DNA from: Acinetobacter sp. ANC 3813
Lineage (GTDB): Bacteria > Pseudomonadota > Gammaproteobacteria > Pseudomonadales > Moraxellaceae
Assembly (NCBI RefSeq): GCF_002135435.1
Contig: NZ_NEGK01000002.1
Span: 1-64,000, forward strand
DNA length: 64,000 nt
Reading direction: 5' to 3'
Both the position numbers and the translations under genes were made by a program. A model generated the notes under the pieces. The model saw nothing but the letters and a program-made list of their open reading frames with translations, ran no database searches and was not told where the DNA came from. Numbering within the stretch: the first letter of the stretch is position 1; every line of letters starts with the position of its first letter. Shown in pieces: positions 47,517 to 58,083 of the stretch.

Positions 47517-48872
47517 ATGGCGTCTCAGGAATACGCTACTCAAAAAACGAGTATAGACGCACAGGCACTGATTAATGATGCACCAATTAGCAAATATCAG
47601 TGGTTGATCGCAATTGTATGTTTTCTTATTGTTTTTGTTGACGGTATTGATACTGCGGCAATGGGTTTTATTGCTCCAGCCTTGGCACAAGACTGGGGGA
47701 TAGACCGCTCGCAACTGGGTCCAGTCATGAGTGCGGCTTTAGGCGGCATGATTATTGGTGCTTTGGTGTCTGGTCCAACCGCTGACCGCTTTGGGCGAAA
47801 GATTGTTTTAAGTGTTTCGATGCTGATTTTTGGTGGCTTTACTTTGGCATCGGCATATGCGGCTGACTTAAATACCTTAGTAATACTGCGCTTTTTAACC
47901 GGTATTGGTTTGGGTGCAGCGATGCCGAATGCAACCACACTATTTTCTGAATATTGCCCGCAGCGCTCACGCTCGTTACTCGTGACCTGTATGTTCTGCG
48001 GCTACAACTTGGGGATGGCGACAGGCGGTTTCATCAGCAGTTGGTTGATCCCAACCTTTGGTTGGCACAGCTTATTTTTACTGGGCGGCTGGTCGCCATT
48101 GATCTTGATGATCTTGGTGATTTTCTTCTTACCTGAATCCTATCGTTTCTTGATTGTGAAAGGCCGTGACCCCGAAAAAGTCCGCAAAATTCTAACGCGT
48201 ATTGCGCCGACGCAAGTACAGGGTGTTACTGAGTTTCATGTGCCTGAAGAAAAAACCGAAGGTGCAGAGAAGAAAGGTGTGTTTGGCATGCTGTTCTCTC
48301 AGAAATATGTCAAAGGTACAGTTTTACTGTGGCTGACCTATTTCATGGGTTTGGTGATGATTTATCTGCTTACCAGTTGGTTACCAACCTTAATGCGTGA
48401 AACTGGCGCAACGATGGAACGTGCCGCATTTATCGGTGGTCTATTCCAGTTTGGCGGTGTCCTCAGTGCTTTATTTATTGGCTGGGCAATGGACCGTTTC
48501 AACCCGAACCGCATTATTGCAGGCTTCTACTTTGTCGCTGGAATCTTTGCCTTTGCCGTAGGTCAGAGCTTAGCAAATCCAACCTTACTTGCCATTTTAG
48601 TACTTTGCGCAGGTGTTGCAATTAATGGTGCGCAGTCGGCAATGCCAGCACTGAGTGCTCGTTTTTATCCAACCCAATGCCGTGCAACAGGTGTGGCATG
48701 GATGTCTGGGATTGGGCGTTTCGGTGCAGTATTTGGTGCATGGATCGGCGCAGTTTTACTGGGCAATGACTGGTCGTTTACTGCCATTTTAAGTCTGCTG
48801 TTAATTCCAGCAACAGCAGCAGCTGTGGCTATTTTTGTTAAATCATTGGTCGCACATACCGATGCGACTTAA
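47517..48872 (+). CDS. pcaK: MFS 4-hydroxybenzoate/protocatechuate importer PcaK
   Basis: Aromatic acid:H+ symporter of 451 residues with 12 membrane segments. TM1 carries VDGIDTAAMGF (the AAHS DG-D motif), TM2-TM3 loop has GPTADRFGRK, and the long central loop is near residues 225-255. PcaK imports protocatechuate and 4-hydroxybenzoate in relatives. The start has AAGGAGGCAGAT upstream, a strong site. The place between pcaD and pcaC is the known Acinetobacter order. Confidence 0.92.
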   Translation: MASQEYATQKTSIDAQALINDAPISKYQWLIAIVCFLIVFVDGIDTAAMGFIAPALAQDWGIDRSQLGPVMSAALGGMIIGALVSGPTADRFGRKIVLSVSMLIFGGFTLASAYAADLNTLVILRFLTGIGLGAAMPNATTLFSEYCPQRSRSLLVTCMFCGYNLGMATGGFISSWLIPTFGWHSLFLLGGWSPLILMILVIFFLPESYRFLIVKGRDPEKVRKILTRIAPTQVQGVTEFHVPEEKTEGAEKKGVFGMLFSQKYVKGTVLLWLTYFMGLVMIYLLTSWLPTLMRETGATMERAAFIGGLFQFGGVLSALFIGWAMDRFNPNRIIAGFYFVAGIFAFAVGQSLANPTLLAILVLCAGVAINGAQSAMPALSARFYPTQCRATGVAWMSGIGRFGAVFGAWIGAVLLGNDWSFTAILSLLLIPATAAAVAIFVKSLVAHTDAT

Positions 48873-48886
48873 TTGAGGTTTCTCCC

Positions 48887-49321
48887 ATGAATGATGAACA
48901 ACGTTATGAACAAGGAATCACCGTACGCACTGAAGTGCTGGGTGAAAAGCATGTCGGTCGTTCACTTGAGAACTTAAATGATTTCAATGCCGACTTCCAA
49001 AACTTTATTAGCCGTTTTGCGTGGGGCGAAGTCTGGTCTAGACCGGGCATGCCGCGCCACACCCGCAGTTTAGTCACGATTGCCGTGTTATTGGCATTGG
49101 GCCGTGAAGACGAATTGCGTATGCATTTACGTGCTTGTTTTAACAATGGTGTGACCAAGGATGACTTAAAAGAGTTGATTTTGCACTGTTCATTGTATGC
49201 CGGTTTGCCTGCAGCCAATGCAGCCATGCACATGGCAGAAGAGGTTTTTGCAGATTTGGGAATTGCTCCGCAAAAGCTGAGCGAACAGCAGCTTAGCCAA
49301 GAAGAAACGAATCAAGAGTAA
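48887..49321 (+). CDS. pcaC: 4-carboxymuconolactone decarboxylase PcaC
   Basis: Removes CO2 from 4-carboxymuconolactone to give 3-oxoadipate enol-lactone. It has 144 residues, all-helical AhpD-like fold. Conserved parts are RHTRSLVTIAVLLALGRED and the active-site region EELRMHLRACFNNGV-like ELRMHLRACFNNGVT with His and Cys. GAGGTTTCTCCC precedes the start. It stands alone as a PcaC, not fused with PcaD as in some other bacteria. Confidence 0.94.
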   Translation: MNDEQRYEQGITVRTEVLGEKHVGRSLENLNDFNADFQNFISRFAWGEVWSRPGMPRHTRSLVTIAVLLALGREDELRMHLRACFNNGVTKDDLKELILHCSLYAGLPAANAAMHMAEEVFADLGIAPQKLSEQQLSQEETNQE

Positions 49322-49335
49322 TGGAACACGATTAA

Positions 49336-50073
<738 letters not shown>

Positions 50074-50088
50074 TTCAGGGAGAACAAC

Positions 50089-50718
50089 ATGAACAATTGG
50101 AACTTTCAAGAATTGCATGAAACGCCATCTCAAACAGGTGGACCATACGTACACATTGGTTTGTTACCACAACAAGCCAACATTGAAGTCTTTAAAAATA
50201 ACTTTAATAATCAGTTAGTTAAAGAAAATACTTTAGGCGAACGTATTCGCTTAGAAGGTCAAGTATTTGATGGTCTAGGTTTACCACTACGCGATGTATT
50301 GATTGAAATTTGGCAAGCCGATGCCAACGGTGTCTATCCAAGTGCAGCTGATATTCAAGGCAAAGCGGTCGATCCAAACTTTCTCGGTTGGGGACGTACA
50401 GGCGCAGACTTTGAAACTGGTTTTTGGAGTTTTAATACCATTAAACCGGGTGCGGTTCCAGGACGTAAAGGCACAATTCAAGCACCGCATATTGCACTGA
50501 TCATCTTTGCTCGCGGAATTAACATTGGCTTGAATACCCGTGTCTATTTTGATGATGAAGCTGAAGCGAATGCGCAAGATCCTGTACTAAGAGGTATTGA
50601 GTGGGCGCCTCGTCGTCAAACTCTTATTGCCAAGCGTGAAGAACGTGATGGTGAAGTGGTCTATCGCTTTGACATTCGTGTGCAAGGTGAAGACGAAACG
50701 GTCTTTTTAGATATCTAA
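50089..50718 (+). CDS. pcaG: protocatechuate 3,4-dioxygenase alpha subunit PcaG
   Basis: Non-iron subunit of the dioxygenase; 209 residues with the same beta-sandwich fold as PcaH (TPSQTGGPYVHIGL at the N-terminus, LIEIWQADANGVYPS, FDIRVQGEDETVFLDI at the end). The His ligands of PcaH are replaced, as expected: the counterpart segment reads QAPHIALIIFARG. CAGGGAGAACAAC precedes the start. After it comes a 149-base gap before the qui genes, with no clear terminator, so readthrough is likely. Confidence 0.95.
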   Translation: MNNWNFQELHETPSQTGGPYVHIGLLPQQANIEVFKNNFNNQLVKENTLGERIRLEGQVFDGLGLPLRDVLIEIWQADANGVYPSAADIQGKAVDPNFLGWGRTGADFETGFWSFNTIKPGAVPGRKGTIQAPHIALIIFARGINIGLNTRVYFDDEAEANAQDPVLRGIEWAPRRQTLIAKREERDGEVVYRFDIRVQGEDETVFLDI

Positions 50719-50867
50719 GTTGATTAAGTTCGGTGCAGAACACTTTGCACTGGCTCGATAGATAAAAGTTTATGCGTGGTGATGGCATGACCCATTTCGT
50801 TCATCCCACGTATATTTGCCGTTGATGCTAGAAGTCAGGTAATAGTTTGAAAATACAAGGAAATGTA

Positions 50868-51725
50868 ATGATGGAAATCAAAAAAATTGCGATGCAACTT
50901 TGCTTAAGCAGTGCTGTTTTAGCAGCAATGCCAGCATTTGCAGCGGAAGTGGCTCAATCAAGCGCACAACACTATATGGTGAAAAACCTTAATATTGGTG
51001 ACTTACCTGTCAAAACAATTGTGCCGATTACTGCAAAAACTGCTGAACAAGCGATTGCCCAAGCAAAAGTGATTGCCAGCAATCCAAACGCTGATGTCGC
51101 TGAGTTTCGCATCGACTTACTTGAGTTTTCTGCCGACACAAAAAAAGTGATGGTACTGGGTCAGCAGCTGAATCAAATTTTAAAAAACAAACCCTTAATT
51201 GCCACCATTCGTACCCACAATGAAGGCGGAAAAATGACGGTGTCTGACCAAGACTATGAAAAGATTTATCGTGAATACCTGAAAAAGCCATTTATGCAAT
51301 TGCTGGATATCGAAATGTTCCGTGATGCAGGCAGTGTAGGGAAATTAACTAAGTTGGCACATGACAAGAAAGTGTTGGTGATCATGTCAAATCATGATTT
51401 TGCCAAAACGCCAGAACAACAAGAAATTGAAAACCGCCTGCTAAAACAAGATCAGATGGGTGCCGATATTCTGAAAATTGCGGTGATGCCAAAGTCAAAA
51501 CAAGACGTCTTTACCCTCATGAATGCCACATTGGCTGTGAGTCAAAAAAGTCAGAAACCCTTATTGACTATGTCAATGGGGCAGTTTGGCACCATTTCTC
51601 GTGTCGCGACTGCCAATATGGGCAGCAGTTTAAGTTTTGGCATGATTGGTGAAGCCTCCGCGCCGGGTCAAATTGATGTGACTAAACTCAAACAGTTGCT
51701 CAAAACAGTACAACCGACCCCTTAA
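50868..51725 (+). CDS. quiB: periplasmic 3-dehydroquinate dehydratase QuiB
   Basis: Type I dehydroquinase that forms a Schiff base with 3-dehydroquinate and yields 3-dehydroshikimate. It has about 285 residues, with an N-terminal signal peptide ending near MPAFAAEVA, so it acts in the periplasm unlike biosynthetic AroD. The catalytic Glu is in AEFRIDLLEF, His in MSNHDFAKTP and Schiff-base Lys in DILKIAVMP. The ATG at 50868 is chosen since AAGGAAATGTA precedes it. First of quiBCXA and probably part of the pca operon transcript. Confidence 0.9.
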   Translation: MMEIKKIAMQLCLSSAVLAAMPAFAAEVAQSSAQHYMVKNLNIGDLPVKTIVPITAKTAEQAIAQAKVIASNPNADVAEFRIDLLEFSADTKKVMVLGQQLNQILKNKPLIATIRTHNEGGKMTVSDQDYEKIYREYLKKPFMQLLDIEMFRDAGSVGKLTKLAHDKKVLVIMSNHDFAKTPEQQEIENRLLKQDQMGADILKIAVMPKSKQDVFTLMNATLAVSQKSQKPLLTMSMGQFGTISRVATANMGSSLSFGMIGEASAPGQIDVTKLKQLLKTVQPTP

Positions 51726-51769
51726 TGCACTGTGTTATTCATCTTCAAGGATAGAAAAGGATTTAAAAA

Positions 51770-53230
51770 ATGAAACCATCAACCTTACGTTTGACCACAT
51801 TGGTTTTGAGTTTAGCAGCCTCAGGTTTTGCCAGTGCAGAAACTTATATTGTGGATCGTTATCAGGATGATAGTGCAAAAGGCTCACTGCGTTGGGCAAT
51901 TGAACAATCCAATGCCAATGCGACGCAAGAAAATGAAATTCAAATCCAAGCTGTAGGCACAGCTCCCTATGTAATTAAACTGAATCAGCCTTTACCGCCA
52001 ATTAAGTCTTCAGTGAAGATCATTGGGACGCAATGGGATAAAACAGGCGAGTTTATTGCGATTGATGGTTCAAACTATATTAAAGGTGAAGGCGCGAAAG
52101 CCTGCCCAGGGGCAAACCCTGAACAGTACGGCACCAATGTCCGTACCACGACTTTACCGGGTCTGGTTCTACAAGATGTGAATGGTGTGACCTTAAAAGG
52201 TCTGGATATTCACCGTTTTTGTATTGGCGTTTTGGTGAATCGTTCAAGCAACAACTTGATTCAGCACAACCGTATCAGTAATAACTATGGTGGTTCAGGC
52301 GTGATGCTGACAGGTGATGACGGTAAGGGCAATCCGACCTCAACCACCACCAATAACAACAAAGTCTTGAACAACTTGTTTGTTGATAATGGTGACGGTT
52401 TAGAGCTTACCCGCGGAGCGGCATTTAACCTTGTGGCCAATAACCTGTTCACTTCAACCAAAGCCAACCCAGAGCCATCTCAGGGCATTGAGATTCTTTG
52501 GGGTAATGATAATGCCGTGGTCGGCAACAAATTTGAAAACTACTCTGATGGTTTGCAAATCAACTGGGGTAAGCGCAATTACATCGCTTATAACGAACTG
52601 ACCAACAACTCGATAGGTTTTAACCTCACGGGTGATGGCAACATTTTTGACAGTAACAAAGTTCATGCTAACCGTCTTGGCATTGCCATTCGTTCAGAAA
52701 AAGATGCCAATGCCCGTACAACTTTGACCAAAAACCTAATTTGGGACAATGGCAAAGATATTAAACGCTGTGAAGCGGGTGGTTCGTGTGTACCCAATCA
52801 GCGTTTAGGCGCAATTGTTTTTGCTGTGCCTGCGCTTGAACATGCTGGCTTTGTCGGTTCTCGTGGTGGTGGTGTGGTCATTGAAGATGCGAAACTGCAA
52901 AAAACCTGTACACAGCCGAATGAACAAGGCTGTAACGCTATTCCCAACCAAAACATTCAAGCACCGCGTTTAAGTTATAGCAAAGGTCAAATCATGGCTG
53001 AAGTGCAAGCGCAACCAAATCAACGCTATCAGGTTGAGTTCTTTGCCAATCGCCAAGCGAAGAGTCAAGAAGCTGAACAGTATTTAGGGACGCAAGTTGT
53101 GACAACCAATGCACAAGGTCAGGGTCAAGCAACATGGAAAGTGTTAAGTGGTGTGGCCAATGTCACCGCCAATGTTACAGACCGTTTGGGGGCAACTTCT
53201 GAACTGAGTCCAGCCGTTCGCATTAAATAA
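51770..53230 (+). CDS. quiC: periplasmic 3-dehydroshikimate dehydratase QuiC
   Basis: Converts 3-dehydroshikimate to protocatechuate. It has 486 residues, with signal peptide (MKPSTLRLTTLVLSLAASG, cleaved near FASAE) and a long right-handed parallel beta-helix core: repeated Asn-rich turns such as NNLIQHN, NAVVGNKF, RNYIAYNEL and GNIFDSNKV at intervals of about 22-25 residues. This beta-helix form is that of the Acinetobacter QuiC and is unrelated to AsbF. It joins QuiA and QuiB to give protocatechuate outside the cytoplasm, which PcaK then imports. Confidence 0.9.
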   Translation: MKPSTLRLTTLVLSLAASGFASAETYIVDRYQDDSAKGSLRWAIEQSNANATQENEIQIQAVGTAPYVIKLNQPLPPIKSSVKIIGTQWDKTGEFIAIDGSNYIKGEGAKACPGANPEQYGTNVRTTTLPGLVLQDVNGVTLKGLDIHRFCIGVLVNRSSNNLIQHNRISNNYGGSGVMLTGDDGKGNPTSTTTNNNKVLNNLFVDNGDGLELTRGAAFNLVANNLFTSTKANPEPSQGIEILWGNDNAVVGNKFENYSDGLQINWGKRNYIAYNELTNNSIGFNLTGDGNIFDSNKVHANRLGIAIRSEKDANARTTLTKNLIWDNGKDIKRCEAGGSCVPNQRLGAIVFAVPALEHAGFVGSRGGGVVIEDAKLQKTCTQPNEQGCNAIPNQNIQAPRLSYSKGQIMAEVQAQPNQRYQVEFFANRQAKSQEAEQYLGTQVVTTNAQGQGQATWKVLSGVANVTANVTDRLGATSELSPAVRIK

Positions 53231-53290
53231 TAAAAACCGCATGGAAAGCTCATGTGAGTTGAGCTTTCCTCACAAAAAAGGATGTTTGGG

Positions 53291-54610
53291 ATGCAACAAC
53301 TATTAAAGCTAGGCGCATTATCTTTGGCGCTTTTAACTTGCCAATTGGCTTCAGCCAATGAATTTTATTCAGCAGACCGTCAATGGTTATTCGGTGATTG
53401 GAACAGTGAACGGAAGCAACTGGAAGATCAAGGTTATAAATTTACCGCTGCAATTATGAGTCAAGCAGCGACCAATTTGGCTGGTGGTTATAACGATGAC
53501 AGAAGTTTTGATAATGCCGCGCAGTTGACCTTAGGTGCCAATTTTGATTTAAACAAAATTGCAGGTTGGGAAAATACCACAGCAGGCTTGATGATTACCA
53601 AACGTGATGGTAATGCCTTAACGCTTGAACGTATTAAAGACCCACGTGCCAGCACCTTGGGCAACAGCCAAGAAATTTATGGCCGCGGCAAAATTTGGCG
53701 CTTAACCCAAGCATGGATCAAAACAGGATTTGACGACAACCGCCTCCAATTTAAGATTGGTCGTATGGGTATGTCCGATGACTTTAACAGCTCGCAATGT
53801 GAATTTCAGAACTTACTTTTGTGTGGTGGACAGTTAGGTAAGTCCATCGGTTCAATTTGGTATAACTGGCCTGTCAGCTTATGGGGAACCAATGTTAAAT
53901 ACCAATTTGCACCAGACTGGTCACTTGGCGTTGGCGTCTATGAAGTCAACCCAGACAATGTCAAAACAGATTCAGACAGTGATGGTTTTAACCTCGATAT
54001 GGACAATGTCGAAGGGGCGACCATTCCAGTTGAACTGGCATGGAAACCAAAACTTGCCACATTTAATAGTTTACCGGGCGAATATAAACTCGGTGCACTG
54101 TACTCCACAGCAGAAGCAAAAGATGTGGGCACATCAGGAGAAATTCACGATGGCAAATATAGTTTTTGGTTGAATGCTCAACAACAACTGACCCAACACG
54201 GGGCTGATCCTAAACGCGGTTTATATATCAGTTTTAATGGGGTCATCAATGACCGAGACACGACCGCTGTAGAAAGTACGCAGCAGTTGGCACTTTGGTA
54301 CAAAGGTCCTTTTGACAGCCGCCCTAATGATTCTATCGGTTTTGGTTTGGCCAACTATGTGGTGAATGACCGTGTGACGGACAAGCAAATCGCCACTAAC
54401 GAAGGCCGTGGTTATTACAGTTATGACGCGCTCGCCAGCGATTATGTCCCAATTCAACATGACGAACTCAATGTTGAGTTGAACTATACCTATCAGTGGT
54501 CACCAGCGGTGATGCTCAGACCCAACCTACAATATATCTATCAACCTTCTGGTGTGAAAGAATTGGATGATGCTTGGGTGGCGGGTCTTAGCGTTAAGGT
54601 GAATTTTTAA
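53291..54610 (+). CDS. quiX: OprB-like outer-membrane porin QuiX
   Basis: Outer-membrane channel of the carbohydrate-selective OprB family; 439 residues from Met 53291. A signal peptide ends near CQLASANEF. The mature protein contains the OprB hallmarks of WLFGDWNSERKQLEDQGYKF-like N-terminus (core WLFGDW) and a closing strand VAGLSVKVNF with terminal Phe. It probably lets quinate or shikimate into the periplasm. The start at 53291 is preferred over 53282 because AAGGA is then spaced 8 bases. Third gene of quiBCXA. Confidence 0.85.
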   Translation: MQQLLKLGALSLALLTCQLASANEFYSADRQWLFGDWNSERKQLEDQGYKFTAAIMSQAATNLAGGYNDDRSFDNAAQLTLGANFDLNKIAGWENTTAGLMITKRDGNALTLERIKDPRASTLGNSQEIYGRGKIWRLTQAWIKTGFDDNRLQFKIGRMGMSDDFNSSQCEFQNLLLCGGQLGKSIGSIWYNWPVSLWGTNVKYQFAPDWSLGVGVYEVNPDNVKTDSDSDGFNLDMDNVEGATIPVELAWKPKLATFNSLPGEYKLGALYSTAEAKDVGTSGEIHDGKYSFWLNAQQQLTQHGADPKRGLYISFNGVINDRDTTAVESTQQLALWYKGPFDSRPNDSIGFGLANYVVNDRVTDKQIATNEGRGYYSYDALASDYVPIQHDELNVELNYTYQWSPAVMLRPNLQYIYQPSGVKELDDAWVAGLSVKVNF

Positions 54611-54788
54611 TCGTATTTAAAGTGAAATGGTGTTTAAAATGCAAGCAATACTGTTGCTGAATTTAAATGCTCTTTTTTCATTGTTGAAGCAAGTTAATTG
54701 TGGATGCTCAAAGTTTGGATGTGGTGTGAATGATGCTCAAAACAAAGTAGCAGAGATCATTGAAAACACAGCATTTGGAGTAAAAAGT

Positions 54789-57212
54789 ATGTCTGAAGCG
54801 CAATCTCAACCCATATTTAAAATATGGTGCTTTATATTAGGCTTAGCTTTATTGCTGACTGGCTTATTTTATTTAATCGGTGGTGGAAAACTGATTAGTT
54901 TAGGTGGTTCATCGTACTTCCTCATTGCAGGTTTATTGACCACCATTTCCGCAATATTTATTTTTAGAAGAAAAGCATTGGGTGTCTGGATTTTTGCACT
55001 GGTTTTTCTTGGAACCGTGGTCTGGGCACTGTTTGATGCAGGTTGGGATTTTTGGGCACTCCATTCACGGTTAATGTTTCCGGCGGGTTTATTTGCTGCA
55101 CTGTGTTTTACCTTACCTGCTATTCGTAAGTACCAATTTCAAATTGCGTCTTCATCACCCGCTTATGCCTTAGGTGGTTTAACGGTGTTAGGTATGCTCG
55201 GTGGTTTGTATGGCATGTTTATTCCACATCCAACGGTGAAAGCCACTGGTGAAGAGCTGCCACTGGTTCCTGTGAATGCACAAACGCAGCAAGTGAATTG
55301 GTCGCACTATGGTAATGATGCCGGCGGGAGTCGTTTTGCTGCGTTGGATCAGATCAACCGAAATAATGTGTCTAAGTTAAAGGAGGCATGGCGCTTTCAA
55401 ACAGGCGATATGACCACAGGTACGGGTAATGGTGCAGAAGACCAGCTCACGCCTTTACAGGTGGGCGATAAAGTCTTTTTATGTACACCGCATAACAACA
55501 TCATTGCTTTAGATGCGGACACAGGTAAACAAATCTGGAAGGCCGAAGTGAACTCTAAAGCCGATGCTTGGGAGCGTTGTCGTGGTGTGGGTTACTTTGA
55601 CTCGACTCAAGCCTTGGTACAACCGACTTTAGCAGGTGCAAGTGCGGTGACAGCGGTGGCAAATAATACCGCATGTCCACGTCGTGTTTATACCGATACA
55701 CCTGATGGTCGTTTAATTGCAGTCAATGCCGATACAGGCGAACGCTGTAAAGACTTTGGTATCGATGGAACGGTGAACTTACTGGAAGGTCTAGGTGCGG
55801 GCACGCAAGCGCCTCGTTTTGAAGTAACCTCGGCGCCAACCATTGCGGGAACCAGCATCATTGTCGGGAGTCGTATTGCTGACAACTTTGCAGCGGATAT
55901 GCCCGGTGGTGTGATTCGTGCTTATGATGTGATTACTGGGCAGCTACGCTGGGCTTTTGATCCACGTAACCCAAATCCAAATTATGTCCTGAAACCGGGT
56001 GAAATCTATAAACGTAGCTCGGCAAACTCTTGGGCGGCAATGTCCTACGACCCACAAATGAACACGGTGTTCTTACCGATGGGAAGTTCGTCGGTCGATG
56101 TCTGGGGTGGGAACCGTCAACCTGTCGATCATAAGTATAATTCTTCCGTTTTGGCTTTAGATGCAACCACAGGTCAAGAGAAGTGGGTTTATCAAACTGT
56201 TCACAATGACCTCTGGGACTTCGATTTACCCATGCAGCCTAGCTTGGTCGATTTTCCAATGCAAAATGGGCAAACCAAACCTGCTGTTGTCATTGGCACC
56301 AAGTCAGGGCAGTTCTTTGTACTCGACCGTGTGACAGGCAAGCCTTTAACCAAAGTCATTGAACAGCCTGTAAAAGCTGCAGATATTCCTGATGAGCAAT
56401 ACAGTGCAACCCAACCACGTTCAGTTGAAATGCCACAAATTGGCAATCAAACTTTGACTGAATCGGACATGTGGGGTGCAACGCCATTTGACCAGTTGAT
56501 GTGTCGCATTAACTTTAAATCGATGCGTTATGACGGTCTCTTTACAGCACCGGGTTCTGATATATCTTTAAGTTTTCCGGGTTCGCTGGGTGGGATGAAC
56601 TGGGGCAGTATCGCATTTGACCCAACGCATCGTTATATGTTTGTCAACGACATGCGCCTAGGTCTGTGGATTCAGCTGATTAAACAAACGCCTGAAGACT
56701 TAAAACTTGAAGCCAGTGGCGGAGAGAAGGTCAACACAGGTATGGGTGCAGTGCCAATGAAAGGAACGCCGTATAAAGTGAATAAAAACCGCTTTATGTC
56801 GGTATTGGGCATTCCATGTCAAAAACCGCCTTTTGGAACTATGACGGCGATTGATATGAAAACCCATCAAGTGGCTTGGCAGGTGCCTTTAGGTACGGTT
56901 GAAGACACTGGTCCAATGGGCATTAAAATGGGCTTAAAAGCGCCGATTGGTATGCCAACCATTGGAGGTCCAATGGCGACGCAAGGCGGTTTGGTGTTCT
57001 TTGCTGCAACGCAAGATTACTACTTACGTGCCTTCAATTCATCTAATGGTGAAGAGTTATGGAAAGCGCGCTTACCCGTGGGTAGCCAAGGCACACCGAT
57101 GAGCTACATTTCTCCAAAAACAGGCAAGCAATATGTGGTTATTTCTGCAGGTGGAGCACGTCAGTCGCCTGATCATGGTGATTATGTGATTGCTTATACA
57201 CTAGAGAAATAG
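54789..57212 (+). CDS. quiA: PQQ-dependent quinate/shikimate dehydrogenase QuiA
   Basis: Membrane-bound quinoprotein that oxidises quinate to 3-dehydroquinate and shikimate to 3-dehydroshikimate on the periplasmic side, passing electrons to ubiquinone. It has 807 residues: about five N-terminal membrane segments (residues ~10-145), then an eight-bladed propeller with the start NWSHYGNDAGGSRFAALDQI, the tryptophan-docking blades (HNDLWDFDLP), and the C-terminal GTPMSYISPKTGKQYVVISA. The ATG at 54789 (MSEAQSQ) has TGGAGTAAAAAGT upstream. The 178-base gap to quiX holds nothing clear. Confidence 0.93.
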   Translation: MSEAQSQPIFKIWCFILGLALLLTGLFYLIGGGKLISLGGSSYFLIAGLLTTISAIFIFRRKALGVWIFALVFLGTVVWALFDAGWDFWALHSRLMFPAGLFAALCFTLPAIRKYQFQIASSSPAYALGGLTVLGMLGGLYGMFIPHPTVKATGEELPLVPVNAQTQQVNWSHYGNDAGGSRFAALDQINRNNVSKLKEAWRFQTGDMTTGTGNGAEDQLTPLQVGDKVFLCTPHNNIIALDADTGKQIWKAEVNSKADAWERCRGVGYFDSTQALVQPTLAGASAVTAVANNTACPRRVYTDTPDGRLIAVNADTGERCKDFGIDGTVNLLEGLGAGTQAPRFEVTSAPTIAGTSIIVGSRIADNFAADMPGGVIRAYDVITGQLRWAFDPRNPNPNYVLKPGEIYKRSSANSWAAMSYDPQMNTVFLPMGSSSVDVWGGNRQPVDHKYNSSVLALDATTGQEKWVYQTVHNDLWDFDLPMQPSLVDFPMQNGQTKPAVVIGTKSGQFFVLDRVTGKPLTKVIEQPVKAADIPDEQYSATQPRSVEMPQIGNQTLTESDMWGATPFDQLMCRINFKSMRYDGLFTAPGSDISLSFPGSLGGMNWGSIAFDPTHRYMFVNDMRLGLWIQLIKQTPEDLKLEASGGEKVNTGMGAVPMKGTPYKVNKNRFMSVLGIPCQKPPFGTMTAIDMKTHQVAWQVPLGTVEDTGPMGIKMGLKAPIGMPTIGGPMATQGGLVFFAATQDYYLRAFNSSNGEELWKARLPVGSQGTPMSYISPKTGKQYVVISAGGARQSPDHGDYVIAYTLEK

Positions 57213-57220
57213 AACAAATA

Positions 57221-57250
57221 AAAACAGACTGATTTTGTCAGTCTGTTTTT
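57221..57250. terminator. terminator after quiA
   Basis: AAAACAGACTGA and TCAGTCTGTTTTTT form a stem with a T-run, between quiA and the convergent IclR gene. Confidence 0.9.
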
Positions 57251-57265
57251 TAAGTGAGTTATAAA

Positions 57266-57904
57266 TTAGAGATGTGCAAGGTGAACAATTTCACCCAATT
57301 TTTCAGCAGTTGCAATCAATGCTGGACTCAGTTCTTCAACTCGCTTTTCATTTAGGCGAAAAGATGGTCCAGCAATACTAACAGTACCAAAAGGTTTCTG
57401 CGTATGCGGATTGATAATGGTTTTCGCCATGGCTGTCATGCCCAATTCATAAGTATCTGAAATGAGACCATAACCACGTTCGCGTGAAGCCTCAACCATT
57501 TGTGACAATTGATCTAAGTTCTTCGGTGAGTTTGGCCCTAATTGATCTGCTTTTTCAAAGCCTTCACGTTCTACAATTCTTGAAAAATCGTCAGCTGAAA
57601 TATTAGATAAATAGGCAAGACCACAGGCTGAAGCAGGTAAGTAGGCAATACTTCCCGAATCAGGATCATATTTTAAACCTGATTTAGAACCTTGTGCTTT
57701 GGCAATCCAAATGATTCTTTCATCTTCAATCATACCTAAACGGACAAGCTCAGCAGATTGGTCTGCAAGTTCGTTGAGTAAGGGCTGAAAGGTTTCGGTT
57801 ATTGAACGAGAAGACAAATAAGTTAGTCCCATAGAGGCTAACTTCAGGCTGAGTTTATAGTGCTGGGTCATTTCATCTTGATAGATATATCCCATGTCTT
57901 TCAT
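57266..57904 (-). CDS. IclR-family effector domain lacking most of the HTH
   Basis: The 212-residue product begins MKDMGYIYQDEMTQHYKLSL, which in IclR proteins is the wing and linker that follow the HTH (compare GYLDFDGHYYYLTP in PcaU). About 50-60 residues that would carry the recognition helix are missing, and the frame meets a stop about ten codons upstream. The effector domain itself (EDERIIWIAKAQGSKSG, LPASACGLAYL, RERGYGLISDTYELGMTAMA, ERVEELSPALIATA-like end) looks intact. It is probably a truncated regulator, perhaps dead; a ligand-binding protein that modulates another IclR is a remote possibility. It is convergent with quiA. Confidence 0.7.
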   Translation of the reverse strand: MKDMGYIYQDEMTQHYKLSLKLASMGLTYLSSRSITETFQPLLNELADQSAELVRLGMIEDERIIWIAKAQGSKSGLKYDPDSGSIAYLPASACGLAYLSNISADDFSRIVEREGFEKADQLGPNSPKNLDQLSQMVEASRERGYGLISDTYELGMTAMAKTIINPHTQKPFGTVSIAGPSFRLNEKRVEELSPALIATAEKLGEIVHLAHL

Positions 57905-58083
57905 TGACTTATGTTTATCTGAAGTTTAGTTCATAGTTATATATAAATATTTTTCTATTTAAAACATATAGATATAACTAAAGTTATAGAATATAAAAAA
58001 TTTCAGGTCATTAACCTATAAGTTTTGAAGACAATATTCCCTCCTTAACATTTCTCAAATTTTCAATAATGAAATGAAAATTA

